A stretch of 64,000 bases of DNA from assembly GCA_937958815.1 (NCBI GenBank), contig CALGMR010000003.1, positions 1-64,000 of the forward strand, written 5' to 3'. Made by a program: the position numbers and the translations under genes. The DNA is from an uncultured Rhizobiaceae group bacterium. Lineage in GTDB: Bacteria; Pseudomonadota; Alphaproteobacteria; Rhizobiales; Rhizobiaceae. The notes under the pieces are model-generated. The model did no database searches. It saw only the letters and a list, made by a program, of their open reading frames with translations, and was not told the origin of the DNA. This document shows, in pieces, positions 17,131-24,926 of this stretch. The first letter of the stretch is position 1. Each line of letters opens with the position of its first letter.

Positions 17131-18114
17131 ATGCCCACCGTTGCGCCGTATGATTTTGATGAGCATGTTGAGCTCGCCACATTCATAGACAACCAACCCG
17201 TTTTTGCGCTGGTGGACGGAACAATTCAATTTCCTTTATCGCCCAACAAAGTTGTGCAGGCCAACGATGGGCTGCTGTGTGCCACGCTGACGCAAGATGG
17301 CGCATCCATTTTGACGGGCGGTGAAGATGGGCGCGTGATGCGTGTGGTAGACGGTACGGCTGAGCTTGTCAGCGAACAGAAAAACAAGTGGATTGATGTG
17401 ATCACATCAGGCCCGAATGGGGCCATTGGATTTGCTTCTGGGCGAACGGCATGGGTGGTTGCCAATGGTGAAACAAAGCAGTTTGATCATGAACGTGCTG
17501 TTGAGGGTTTGGCCTTTGCACCGAAAGGATTGCGATTGGCATGTGGCCGTTACAATGGCGTTAGCCTGCATTGGGTTGCCACCAGTGGTTCGCCGGTCGA
17601 TCTGCACTGGGATGGTGCGCACACGAAGGTGATGTATTCGCCTGATGGAAAATACGTTGTGACATCAATGGCTGAAAACGCGCTTCACGGATGGCGGTTG
17701 GATGACAAAAGAACAGGTGATGGAAAACACATGCGCATGACGGGGTATCCCGCCAAACCAAAATCACTATCATGGTCGCCGAAGGGCAAGTGGTTGGCAT
17801 CTTCTGGTGCACAAGCGGCGATTTGTTGGCCGTTTTCTGGCAAAGACGGCCCTATGGGCAAAGCACCAAAGGAACTTGGAACGCGTGGCGATTCCATGGT
17901 GGTTTGTGTGGCGTGCCACCCAAGCGAAGATGTTGTCGCTGTCGGCTATGCGGACGGAATGGTAATGGCCGTAAAAATTGATGATGGCGGTGAAGCCCTG
18001 CTGCGCCGCGCCGGCAAAGGCGCAATCAGCTCATTGGCTTGGGACCCAGACGGCACACGTATTGTGTTTGGTTCCGAAGAGGGTGAAGCTGGTCTGATTG
18101 ATGTGACTGGATGA
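17131..18114 (+). CDS. WD40-repeat protein, CobW partner
   Basis: 327 residues made of about seven WD40-like blades, for example LTQDGASILTGGEDGRVMRV, YSPDGKYVVTSMAENALHGW, WSPKGKWLASSGAQAAICW and WDPDGTRIVFGSEEGEAGLI. No signal peptide is seen, so it should be a cytoplasmic beta-propeller used for protein contacts. The ATG follows the stop of the CobW gene with no gap. CobW-WD40 pairs are common in rhizobia, often in zinc-responsive loci, which suggests that the propeller helps the GTPase find clients. No enzymatic residues were recognised. Confidence 0.85.
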   Translation: MPTVAPYDFDEHVELATFIDNQPVFALVDGTIQFPLSPNKVVQANDGLLCATLTQDGASILTGGEDGRVMRVVDGTAELVSEQKNKWIDVITSGPNGAIGFASGRTAWVVANGETKQFDHERAVEGLAFAPKGLRLACGRYNGVSLHWVATSGSPVDLHWDGAHTKVMYSPDGKYVVTSMAENALHGWRLDDKRTGDGKHMRMTGYPAKPKSLSWSPKGKWLASSGAQAAICWPFSGKDGPMGKAPKELGTRGDSMVVCVACHPSEDVVAVGYADGMVMAVKIDDGGEALLRRAGKGAISSLAWDPDGTRIVFGSEEGEAGLIDVTG

Positions 18115-18118
18115 CAAC

Positions 18119-19294
18119 ATGAAAAACCCTGAACTGAAAGCTTGGTGTGACTATCCTGCCGTTGATGTGCCACACGCGAAGGAGGGTTCGCTTGCGGGTT
18201 TAACTTTAGCCGTGAAAGATATTTTTCAATTGGCTGGCTACCCCAATGGTTGGGGGCAACCTTCGCGGCTTGCGGAGGCTGAGCCGGACACCGAGACGCA
18301 GTCTGTCATTCAAAAAATGCTGGATGCAGGCATCGAAGCGCAAGGCAAAAGCCAGTGTGAGGAACTTTGCTTTTCACTGACGGGTATCAATCAACACTAT
18401 GGCGCACCAGTGAATGGTGCAGCGCCCGATCGCGTGTCTGGCGGGTCTTCTTCGGGGTCCGTGTCGCTTATTTCAAATGGCATTGTTGATGTGGCGACGG
18501 GGTCTGACACGGGTGGTTCTGTGCGCGCGCCTGCATCCTATTGTGGTTTAATTGGTTTGCGCACGACCCATGGGCGATTGTCGCTCGACCGCACCATGCC
18601 TTTGGCTGAAACTTTTGACTGTTTCGGTTGGTTTGCAAAAGACGCTGAGACTTATGCCAAAGTTGGTGATGTGGTTTTGGATGATGATGCATCGTCCACG
18701 CCCTTGCGTCGTTTCATCGGCTGTCCCGAACTGGATGCGCTATTGTTGAGTGACGCTGAATATATGGCTTATGCGCCAGCTGCAGAACGGGTGGAAAACA
18801 CCTATGACGCCGAGCGCGATTTTGTTTCTCTGCCGTTTGACATCATGGACGCTTATTGGGCATTTCGAAAATGTCAGGCTTATGAAGCTTGGCAAGCTTT
18901 GGGTGAATGGATCACCACCCGAAAGCCCGACCTAGGGCCCGGCATAAAAGACCGTTTTGAATTCGGTAGAGATATTTCCAAAGCAGAATTTGAAAAGCAA
19001 AGTGGCGTTCGACTGTCCATTCGCCAGAAGCTTGACGAGATGTTGGGCGACGATGGCGTGCTGGTGTTTCCAACGGTTCCAAGCGCTGCGCCGTTGAAAA
19101 GCGAAAGTGAAGATACATTGCAGGCTTTTCGAGAACAGGCGCTGCAACTTCTGTGTTTGTCCGGCGTTTCTGGTCTGCCCCAAATCACATTGCCGCTCGC
19201 CGAGGTTTATGGGGCGCCAATGGGTGTAAGTCTCATGGGACCTCGTGGCAGCGACAAACGGCTGATCAAAATGGCGCAGGAAATTTTGGGTTAG
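18119..19294 (+). CDS. amidase signature family hydrolase, AMI1-like
   Basis: 391 residues. The amidase-signature catalytic triad can be assigned: K33 in AVKDIF, cis-Ser S110 in SGGSSSGS, and nucleophile S134 in GSDTGGSVRAPASYCG. Length and surrounding sequence (GINQHYGAPVNGAAPDRV, ETFDCFGWFAKD) resemble plant AMI1, an indole-3-acetamide hydrolase, more than the longer GatA. Such enzymes turn a primary amide into acid and ammonia. The start lies 4 bp after the WD40 stop. With a nitrile hydratase activator gene 3 kb downstream, a nitrile-to-amide-to-acid route is conceivable, but no nitrile hydratase structural gene is present here. Confidence 0.86.
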   Translation: MKNPELKAWCDYPAVDVPHAKEGSLAGLTLAVKDIFQLAGYPNGWGQPSRLAEAEPDTETQSVIQKMLDAGIEAQGKSQCEELCFSLTGINQHYGAPVNGAAPDRVSGGSSSGSVSLISNGIVDVATGSDTGGSVRAPASYCGLIGLRTTHGRLSLDRTMPLAETFDCFGWFAKDAETYAKVGDVVLDDDASSTPLRRFIGCPELDALLLSDAEYMAYAPAAERVENTYDAERDFVSLPFDIMDAYWAFRKCQAYEAWQALGEWITTRKPDLGPGIKDRFEFGRDISKAEFEKQSGVRLSIRQKLDEMLGDDGVLVFPTVPSAAPLKSESEDTLQAFREQALQLLCLSGVSGLPQITLPLAEVYGAPMGVSLMGPRGSDKRLIKMAQEILG

Positions 19295-19336
19295 ATTTGT
19301 GAAGCAAAACATTCGGCTTAGAAAAGGGTATAATCA

Positions 19337-20344
19337 GTGATGTCAAAATACCTCGCCACGGCTCTTTCTTTTCCAGCAGAGTTGCCAGACGGGTTTGAGT
19401 TCTTGGAAAACGAGCCTGTATTTGATGCCGCTCGCCATTTGCAAATTGAAATGCCGGAAGAGGTTATTCCTCTCAGCGATTTCGGATATTCAGAAGCTGA
19501 AATTGCCGAATGTCCCACCGGGTTTGGCGTTACATCCATTTTTCGAATTTTGAGCGATGAGGGAGCCGCTTGCCTGCTTGATGTGGCGCGGAAACTAGAA
19601 GACTTCACCACCAGTAACGCGCGTATTTCACGGAATGTTCGCGGTGGTGTTTATAGATCGAAATTTCTACGCGATTTTTGTATGTGCCCAGAGGTCACCC
19701 AAGCGGTGTCAAAAATCTGTGGCGTGAAATTGCTTCCCCATACTTTGCCGCACCAGCTTGGACACCTGAATTATAATCCGGTTGATGTGGGAGAAAATGT
19801 AGACAAATGGTACGTGGACACATTGCGGATCGATTTTGTCTTGTTCGTTACAGATCCCAAATCAGTGTCAGGGGGAGAATTTGAATATTATCTTGGCACC
19901 AAACATGAAGTTGCAGAGCTTAAAAAAGCTGGCAAGTCACTTGATCCTGAAAAGATAAAAGCCCCTAACATGCCAGGGCCGGGTTATGCTGTTCTTCAGC
20001 AAGGCAATATGGTGGTTCACCGCGCCAAGGGCCTCACCAAACCAGGCGAACGGATTACACTGGTCAATGGATATGTTCCGCAAGACATTACGTTTCCTGA
20101 CTACACACGGTTCGACCAACTTTACTTGGTCGATCCCAAAAACATTGCAGCCAGCGAATATTCTCGTCACATGATGTGGATGGCACGTGAACGTTTGGAA
20201 GCGGAATTGAGTGCATTTGAGTTCAGTGAAGACAATCAAAAAATGGCAGATTGTTTTGAGCGCTTTGCGCAAATGATGGCAAATACGGCAGCTGAACTGC
20301 GACAAGCAGGAAATGCCGAGGTTGAACATTTTGGTGATGAATGA
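19337..20344 (+). CDS. 2-oxoglutarate/Fe(II) oxygenase-like protein with altered metal motif
   Basis: 335 residues. The middle resembles 2-oxoglutarate-dependent oxygenases: LGHLNYNP, then WYVDTLRIDFVLFVTDP, GGEFEYYLGT, QGNMVVHRAKG and GERITLVNGYV. In relatives as I recall them the first motif reads WHxDT, giving the HxD iron ligands; here the codon is TAC, so Y159 replaces His, while D161 and distal H228 remain. Activity is therefore doubtful or altered. AGGG lies 8 bases before a GTG at 19337 and 11 before an ATG at 19340; either could be the start. It is the sixth gene of the operon, 42 bp after the amidase. Substrate unknown. Confidence 0.68.
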   Translation: MMSKYLATALSFPAELPDGFEFLENEPVFDAARHLQIEMPEEVIPLSDFGYSEAEIAECPTGFGVTSIFRILSDEGAACLLDVARKLEDFTTSNARISRNVRGGVYRSKFLRDFCMCPEVTQAVSKICGVKLLPHTLPHQLGHLNYNPVDVGENVDKWYVDTLRIDFVLFVTDPKSVSGGEFEYYLGTKHEVAELKKAGKSLDPEKIKAPNMPGPGYAVLQQGNMVVHRAKGLTKPGERITLVNGYVPQDITFPDYTRFDQLYLVDPKNIAASEYSRHMMWMARERLEAELSAFEFSEDNQKMADCFERFAQMMANTAAELRQAGNAEVEHFGDE

Positions 20345-20425
20345 TTGTAGATTTCGCGAGGGGCCAGTTCACATATTTGGATGTGGTGATTGCCATTCGC
20401 TTCAAAGTGGGATGATCTTGAATTT

Positions 20426-21403
20426 ATGACCGATATTTTCGCGCTCGCCGCGCAAAACTTATTATCACCGATTGTGCTGTCATTTGTCTTGGGGCTTGCG
20501 GCGGCGCTGGCACGATCGGATTTGTCGATCCCCGAAGCAGCGGCCAAGGCGCTGTCCATTTATCTCCTCTTCGCTATTGGCTTCAAAGGTGGCGTAAGTG
20601 TCGCCGACCACGGGGTCGATTTATCCCTTGGCCTTTCGCTTTTGGCAGGCATTGGGTTGTCCGCAATTTTGCCCTTGGTGGCGTTCCAACTTTTGATGGT
20701 GCTGTCCAAAATGGATCGGCTTAATGCGGCGGCGGTTGCGGGGCATTACGGGTCAATTTCCATCGTGACATTCGTGGCTGCAACCTCTGTTCTGGAAGGA
20801 CAAGGCTTGCCATCGGAAGGCTATATGGTGGCCGTTGCTGCCGCCATGGAAGCGCCTGCCATATTGTCGGCGCTCTGGCTCGTTTCTCGTGGCGACAGCG
20901 GCGGTGGACGCATGGATGCGAAACTGTGGCGCGAAGTCATGTTGAATGGCTCCATCGTATTGCTAGTGGGTGCTTTCATGATCGGCTGGATCACAGGCCC
21001 GAAAGGGTTGGCGGAAATTGAAAGCTTCATCGTTTCACCGTTCAAAGGCGTGCTGTGTCTCTTCTTGCTGGACATGGGTTTGCTGGCGGGGCGTGGTATG
21101 CAATCTGGCCGCAAAGCGCTTGGACTTGGCAGTGTTGCCTTTGGTATCTTGATGCCTTTGGTTGGCTCCCTCTTTGGGTTGGGGGCTGGTATGCTGCTTG
21201 GGCTTTCCACGGGCGGGACTATGTTGATGATGGTTCTTTCCGCATCCGCAAGTTACATCGCGGTTCCCGCTGCCATGCGGGTGGCGTTGCCGGAAGCGAA
21301 CCCGTCTGTTTATCTCACACTCTCTTTGGGCGTCACATTCCCATTCAATCTCGTGTTAGGCATTCCGCTTTATCTGGCGATGGCTCAAGCGGCGACAGGA
21401 TAA
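20426..21403 (+). CDS. sodium-dependent bicarbonate transporter, SbtA family
   Basis: 325 residues from the ATG at 20426; an in-frame start at 20390 would add 12 polar residues. About ten hydrophobic segments with the SbtA (COG3329) pattern, including the opening NLLSPIVLSFVLGLAAALARSDL, the GFKGGVSVADHG loop, and AAAVAGHYGSISIVTFVAAT, which is typical of the family. In cyanobacteria SbtA imports bicarbonate with sodium for carbon concentration. Here the host looks heterotrophic, so bicarbonate for carboxylases, pH control, or a different anion are alternatives. The next gene encodes its PII-like partner, 4 bp downstream. Confidence 0.85.
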   Translation: MTDIFALAAQNLLSPIVLSFVLGLAAALARSDLSIPEAAAKALSIYLLFAIGFKGGVSVADHGVDLSLGLSLLAGIGLSAILPLVAFQLLMVLSKMDRLNAAAVAGHYGSISIVTFVAATSVLEGQGLPSEGYMVAVAAAMEAPAILSALWLVSRGDSGGGRMDAKLWREVMLNGSIVLLVGAFMIGWITGPKGLAEIESFIVSPFKGVLCLFLLDMGLLAGRGMQSGRKALGLGSVAFGILMPLVGSLFGLGAGMLLGLSTGGTMLMMVLSASASYIAVPAAMRVALPEANPSVYLTLSLGVTFPFNLVLGIPLYLAMAQAATG

Positions 21404-21407
21404 AATT

Positions 21408-21719
21408 ATGGAAACTCACAAAGCAAAACGTGTCGAAATCACCATCGAGCTGGTCATGCAATCGCGCCTTACTGAGGCGCTGCAGGCTGCCGATGTAACG
21501 GGTTATACAATCGTGCCCGTGTTGGGCGGTTCAGGGCGTTCTGGAGACTGGAGCCGTTCTGGCCAAGTAAGCCGCGGCCAGGGCATGGTGCAGGTCATTT
21601 GCATCATCCGCCCTGAACGCTTGGACAAACTGCTGGAAGCAGCATTTTCCGTGGTGGAACGGCATATCGGCGTCGTGTCGGTGACAGATTGCGATGTGCT
21701 GCGGGCTGAACGGTTTTAG
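21408..21719 (+). CDS. PII-like regulator of the SbtA transporter (SbtB-like)
   Basis: 103 residues with the ferredoxin-like PII fold: an N-terminal strand KRVEITIELVM, a T-loop-like region with GGSGRSGDWSRSGQVSRGQG, then QVICIIRPERLDKLLEAAF and a last strand VVSVTDCDVLRAERF. SbtB binds adenine nucleotides, including cAMP, and gates SbtA. The C-terminal CGPxGC loop known from some cyanobacterial SbtB proteins is absent here. It starts 4 bp after the SbtA stop, as in the classical sbtAB pair. It is the last gene of the operon; no strong terminator follows, only a weak hairpin around ACTGAA/TTCAGT. Confidence 0.83.
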   Translation: METHKAKRVEITIELVMQSRLTEALQAADVTGYTIVPVLGGSGRSGDWSRSGQVSRGQGMVQVICIIRPERLDKLLEAAFSVVERHIGVVSVTDCDVLRAERF

Positions 21720-21757
21720 GATTGGGTTGACTGAATGATTTCAGTGAAGTGTCTTTC

Positions 21758-22156
21758 CTAAAGACCAACCCCGCTTAACGTTAGAAGCAACCAACCTGCT
21801 GCCGACGCCACAAGTCCAGATGCAATGGCTTTTGCCCATTCCAATATCACTTCATTGTTTTCTGAAGGTACGGCGTGGCGCTCAGTTGAATTCTGACTGT
21901 ACCCCGTATCTCCTGACCAGTTTTCCAATTGAACACTGACAATCGTCTGCCACTGCAAAAGTTTCTCATAGCGGCTTGATGCGAATATGGCTGGAGCCGG
22001 GTCGTGCTGGTTGTTCTGATAATATGATTTCTTCCCAAAAGGCCTTGGGAGATTATTCGTATTTGGATTTGTTGCAAAAATGAAACCGACAAATAGCATG
22101 CTCGAAAAGAGACTGGTCGAAAATACCTGCAAATTTCGAGATTCTTTTCTTGGCAT
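21758..22156 (-). CDS. hypothetical small membrane or exported protein
   Basis: 132 residues, no family recognised. A hydrophobic segment at about 11-28 (FSTSLFSSMLFVGFIFA) looks like a signal anchor, and a second at about 113-131 ends the protein (GLVASAAGWLLLTLSGVG). The polar middle is rich in Asn, Ser and Gln. ATG at 22156 has only a weak ribosome-binding site (GCGAAA). The two-helix pattern with a polar middle is more orderly than expected by chance, which is why I list it, but it could be a non-coding frame. Confidence 0.45.
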   Translation of the reverse strand: MPRKESRNLQVFSTSLFSSMLFVGFIFATNPNTNNLPRPFGKKSYYQNNQHDPAPAIFASSRYEKLLQWQTIVSVQLENWSGDTGYSQNSTERHAVPSENNEVILEWAKAIASGLVASAAGWLLLTLSGVGL

Positions 22157-22316
22157 TTTCGCAGTATATCAATTCATTGCGAAATATTCAAAGAATGGCG
22201 AAATGTGGTAAATACGCTGTCTGTTCTTGATGGCAAAAATACTAAACCAATCCACAATCGAGAGAGGTGGATCTGTTGTTTCTTCAAGCTGATTTGGTCT
22301 GCTATTTTCATAGCCC

Positions 22317-22643
22317 CTACAACTCAATCGCCTCCCCATGGGGTGTTCGTGCAGCTGCTTCGTGCCATTCTTGTTCGCGGTTTTTTAGCGCGGTTGGTGT
22401 GGTGAGGTTTTTTTGGTCGACCAGTTTTTCAAGGGCCGTGAGCCAGTGGGCGTAGTAGTCGCGGGTCTCTCCGCTGTGGATTTCGGACGACAATGCGGTT
22501 GCCCATTCGTCCCATGTGAACGCGCCTTTTTTGTGGAGTGCGACGGTCATGGCGAAGGCTTGGGCTTCCCACGGTTCGTTGAAAATGGGTTCATCGCCTT
22601 CGAGAACCATACCTTCTAGGGAGCTGAGATCAGGCGCTTTCAA
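22317..22643 (-). CDS. nitrile hydratase accessory (activator) protein, orphan
   Basis: 108 residues. The core EPIFNEPWEAQAFAMTVALH and GAFTWDEWATALSSEI, then DYYAHWLTALEKLV, match the small nitrile hydratase accessory protein, which resembles the N-terminal part of the beta subunit and inserts metal into the alpha subunit. The start is TTG at 22643 with GGGAG seven bases upstream; an ATG at 22610 is the alternative. The start overlaps the end of a broken upstream frame (22630-22830). No alpha or beta subunit gene is visible in the window. It may be a remnant of a lost nitrile hydratase operon or may act on a protein encoded elsewhere. Confidence 0.78.
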   Translation of the reverse strand: MKAPDLSSLEGMVLEGDEPIFNEPWEAQAFAMTVALHKKGAFTWDEWATALSSEIHSGETRDYYAHWLTALEKLVDQKNLTTPTALKNREQEWHEAAARTPHGEAIEL

Positions 22644-22830
22644 AATGCGGCTCCCACAAATCCAGCGTCAGTGGCTCTTGGAGCTCGCCATCTATCATTT
22701 CGTAGATCATCTCAATGCGCTCAGACTTGAGACTGTCAAAAGTATTCTCGTCATATGCGATACCCTGTTCCTTTGACCATGTTTGGCCCGTTTGCGTAGC
22801 CTATTCGAAGAAATCAGCAAACCGAGCCAT
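22630..22830 (-). pseudogene. broken frame upstream of the nitrile hydratase activator
   Basis: From an ATG at 22830 the frame reads MARFADFFE, then TAG (22801-22803), then continues open for 56 codons to a TGA at 22630-22632 that overlaps the activator start. The last residues, LDLWEPHFESA, resemble the DLWEPYLE ending of nitrile hydratase beta subunits, and that operon order (beta then activator, with overlap) is the usual one. The rest of the frame is not recognisably beta subunit. No start codon follows the TAG until near the middle. I read it as a degraded or rearranged relic; a fused unrelated fragment or a real short gene is also possible. Confidence 0.4.
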
Positions 22831-22923
22831 TGGTTTTACATGAGAAAGGCCGTCCTTGGAGCAACATACAATATTGCCTCATTTAAACTCTAGCCACCTA
22901 TTCAGCATTTTCAAAATGCGCGC

Positions 22924-23805
22924 TTAAACTTCCACCTCAACCACAAACAGCAAAGCACGGTCATTGCCGCTGAGGTCTTTGCGCATTTCTTTACACGTCC
23001 AGCCAAAATCAACCCCGAGCCGTGACACTTCCGCAGCTTGGTCATAGCCAATTTCGACGGCGAGGAATCCGTTTGGTTTGATATGGTCAGCAGCGCCGTT
23101 AAAAATCTCACGATAGGCGGTCAAACCATCGGTGCCACCGTCCAATGCAAGACGTGGGTCATGGTCGAGCACATTTCCTTCCAAACCGTCCACCACCTTT
23201 GAGGCGATGTAAGGTGGGTTGGATACGATGAAATCGAACAACTGTTTTTCGCGATCATTCAATGCTTCAAACCAACTGCCGCTGGCAAATTCAATGCGGC
23301 CTTCAAACCCGTTGACCTGCGCATTGTGCTTGGCTGTTTCCAGCGCACCCTGTTCCAAATCTGTTGCAACACATGTGGCATTTGGCATTTCGGACAACAG
23401 GGTTAAAGCCACTGTGCCTGGCCCTGTGCCTAAATCTGCAAATATCAGGCTTGCGGATTCGTCCGTTACATAATCAAGAGCAAGTTCGATCAAAGCTTCC
23501 GTATCATCTCGCGGTTCGAGCGTGTGTTCCGACAAAGTAAAATCTATGCCGTGAAACTCCCGTTTTCCAATAGCTCGGTAGATAGGTTCTCCTGCAACGC
23601 AACGCGCACAAAGGGCATAAGCTTTTTTGGCGACCGTCAAAGGTACTGCATCTTCGCCTGCAAAAAGAAGGCTAGCCTCACACACATCAGAAACAGCAGA
23701 GAGAAGAATTTTTGCGTCCCGCACAGCAGCGCGACTGTCTTGCCCAGACCTTTCACTCAATCGTGCTACCAGTTCGGTGCGCAATTGATCATATGTCAGC
23801 GTCAT
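22924..23805 (-). CDS. prmC: release factor glutamine methyltransferase PrmC (HemK)
   Basis: 293 residues. An N-terminal helical domain precedes a Rossmann methyltransferase domain with ADLGTGPGTVALTLL (motif I) and the diagnostic NPPY at 196-199 in IVSNPPYIAS. PrmC methylates the Gln of the GGQ motif in release factors using SAM. It starts 6 bp after the stop of prfA, its substrate's gene, so the pair forms an operon. The gene that usually follows in this order, DUF4167, is not downstream here; the activator relic is. Confidence 0.95.
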   Translation of the reverse strand: MTLTYDQLRTELVARLSERSGQDSRAAVRDAKILLSAVSDVCEASLLFAGEDAVPLTVAKKAYALCARCVAGEPIYRAIGKREFHGIDFTLSEHTLEPRDDTEALIELALDYVTDESASLIFADLGTGPGTVALTLLSEMPNATCVATDLEQGALETAKHNAQVNGFEGRIEFASGSWFEALNDREKQLFDFIVSNPPYIASKVVDGLEGNVLDHDPRLALDGGTDGLTAYREIFNGAADHIKPNGFLAVEIGYDQAAEVSRLGVDFGWTCKEMRKDLSGNDRALLFVVEVEV

Positions 23806-23811
23806 GGCTTT

Positions 23812-24891
23812 TTATTGCTCTTCATCACCCATAGCTGCCAAAAGGCTCGCTTGGTGATCGGTGATGAGGGCATCAAACATTTCGTCCAGACCTTCACCCG
23901 CAATCAATCGATCCAACTTATAAAGTGTGAGATTGATGCGGTGGTCAGATACACGCCCTTGGGGGAAGTTGTATGTGCGTATGCGTTCTGAACGGTCGCC
24001 GGACCCGACCTGCCCTTTACGGGAATCGGCGCGCTCCTGATCGATTTTCTGGCGCTCCATATCATACAGGCGCGTGCGCAATTCCTTCATGGCATTTGCA
24101 CGGTTTTGGTGCTGGGATTTTTCAGACGAAATCACCACCACCCCAGTGGGCACATGGGTAATGCGCACGGCGGAATCCGTCGTGTTCACATGCTGACCGC
24201 CAGCCCCTGATGCCCGCATTGTATCAATGCGCAAATCCTCATTGCGGATTTCAATGTCCACATCTTCCGCTTCCGGCAAAACGGCAACCGTGGCCGCAGA
24301 TGTGTGAACACGCCCGCCAGATTCCGTTTCAGGAACCCGCTGCACACGGTGCACACCGGATTCAAATTTCATACGGGCAAATACACCGTGGCCTTTGATG
24401 TTTGCCACGATCTCTTTATAGCCGCCCACTTCGCCCGCGCTTTCAGAAAGCACTTCCACTTTCCAACCATGGGTTTCTGCATGGCGCTGATACATGCGGA
24501 ACAAATCACCCGCAAAAAGAGCAGCTTCAGACCCACCCGTTCCTGCGCGCACTTCCAAAATGACGCTGCGGTCGTCCGCAGCATCTTTTGGCAAAAGCAA
24601 AATTTGCAGTTCATCTTGCGCCGTTTCAATGGCTTCTTTCAAAGCTGGCATTTCTTCTTCTGCCATAGCTTTCATTTCAGCGTCGGTATCTGCATCTGCA
24701 AGCAATTCAGCCAGACCCACCAACTCGTCTTTATTGGCTTCCATCTCTTTGATTTTTTCAATCACAGGCCCAAGTGCAGCAAATTCCTGCGCCATTTTCA
24801 CATAGGCCTCTTGGTCAGGATTGGAACTCATCTGAGTTTCCAACTCTTTGTGACGATCAAGCAGTTGGTCTATTTTTTCCTGAGGAAGCAT
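23812..24891 (-). CDS. prfA: peptide chain release factor 1
   Basis: 359 residues, the normal RF1 length. The catalytic GGQ is at 231-233 within GAGGQHVN, the usual [20 protein letters not shown] segment precedes it, and the N-terminal helical domain is present. RF1 recognises UAA and UAG at the ribosomal A site and triggers peptide release. It is followed at 6 bp by prmC, which methylates the GGQ glutamine, and preceded by ptsP, as in other rhizobia. Confidence 0.97.
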   Translation of the reverse strand: MLPQEKIDQLLDRHKELETQMSSNPDQEAYVKMAQEFAALGPVIEKIKEMEANKDELVGLAELLADADTDAEMKAMAEEEMPALKEAIETAQDELQILLLPKDAADDRSVILEVRAGTGGSEAALFAGDLFRMYQRHAETHGWKVEVLSESAGEVGGYKEIVANIKGHGVFARMKFESGVHRVQRVPETESGGRVHTSAATVAVLPEAEDVDIEIRNEDLRIDTMRASGAGGQHVNTTDSAVRITHVPTGVVVISSEKSQHQNRANAMKELRTRLYDMERQKIDQERADSRKGQVGSGDRSERIRTYNFPQGRVSDHRINLTLYKLDRLIAGEGLDEMFDALITDHQASLLAAMGDEEQ

Positions 24892-24926
24892 TAAAATCTC
24901 GAATGTGAAACCAAATCAAAGGCGAA

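Noticed and set aside
12119-22830. Prophage, integron or insertion-sequence origin of the accessory block
   Set aside because: No transposase, integrase, phage gene, tRNA end or long terminal repeat was found.
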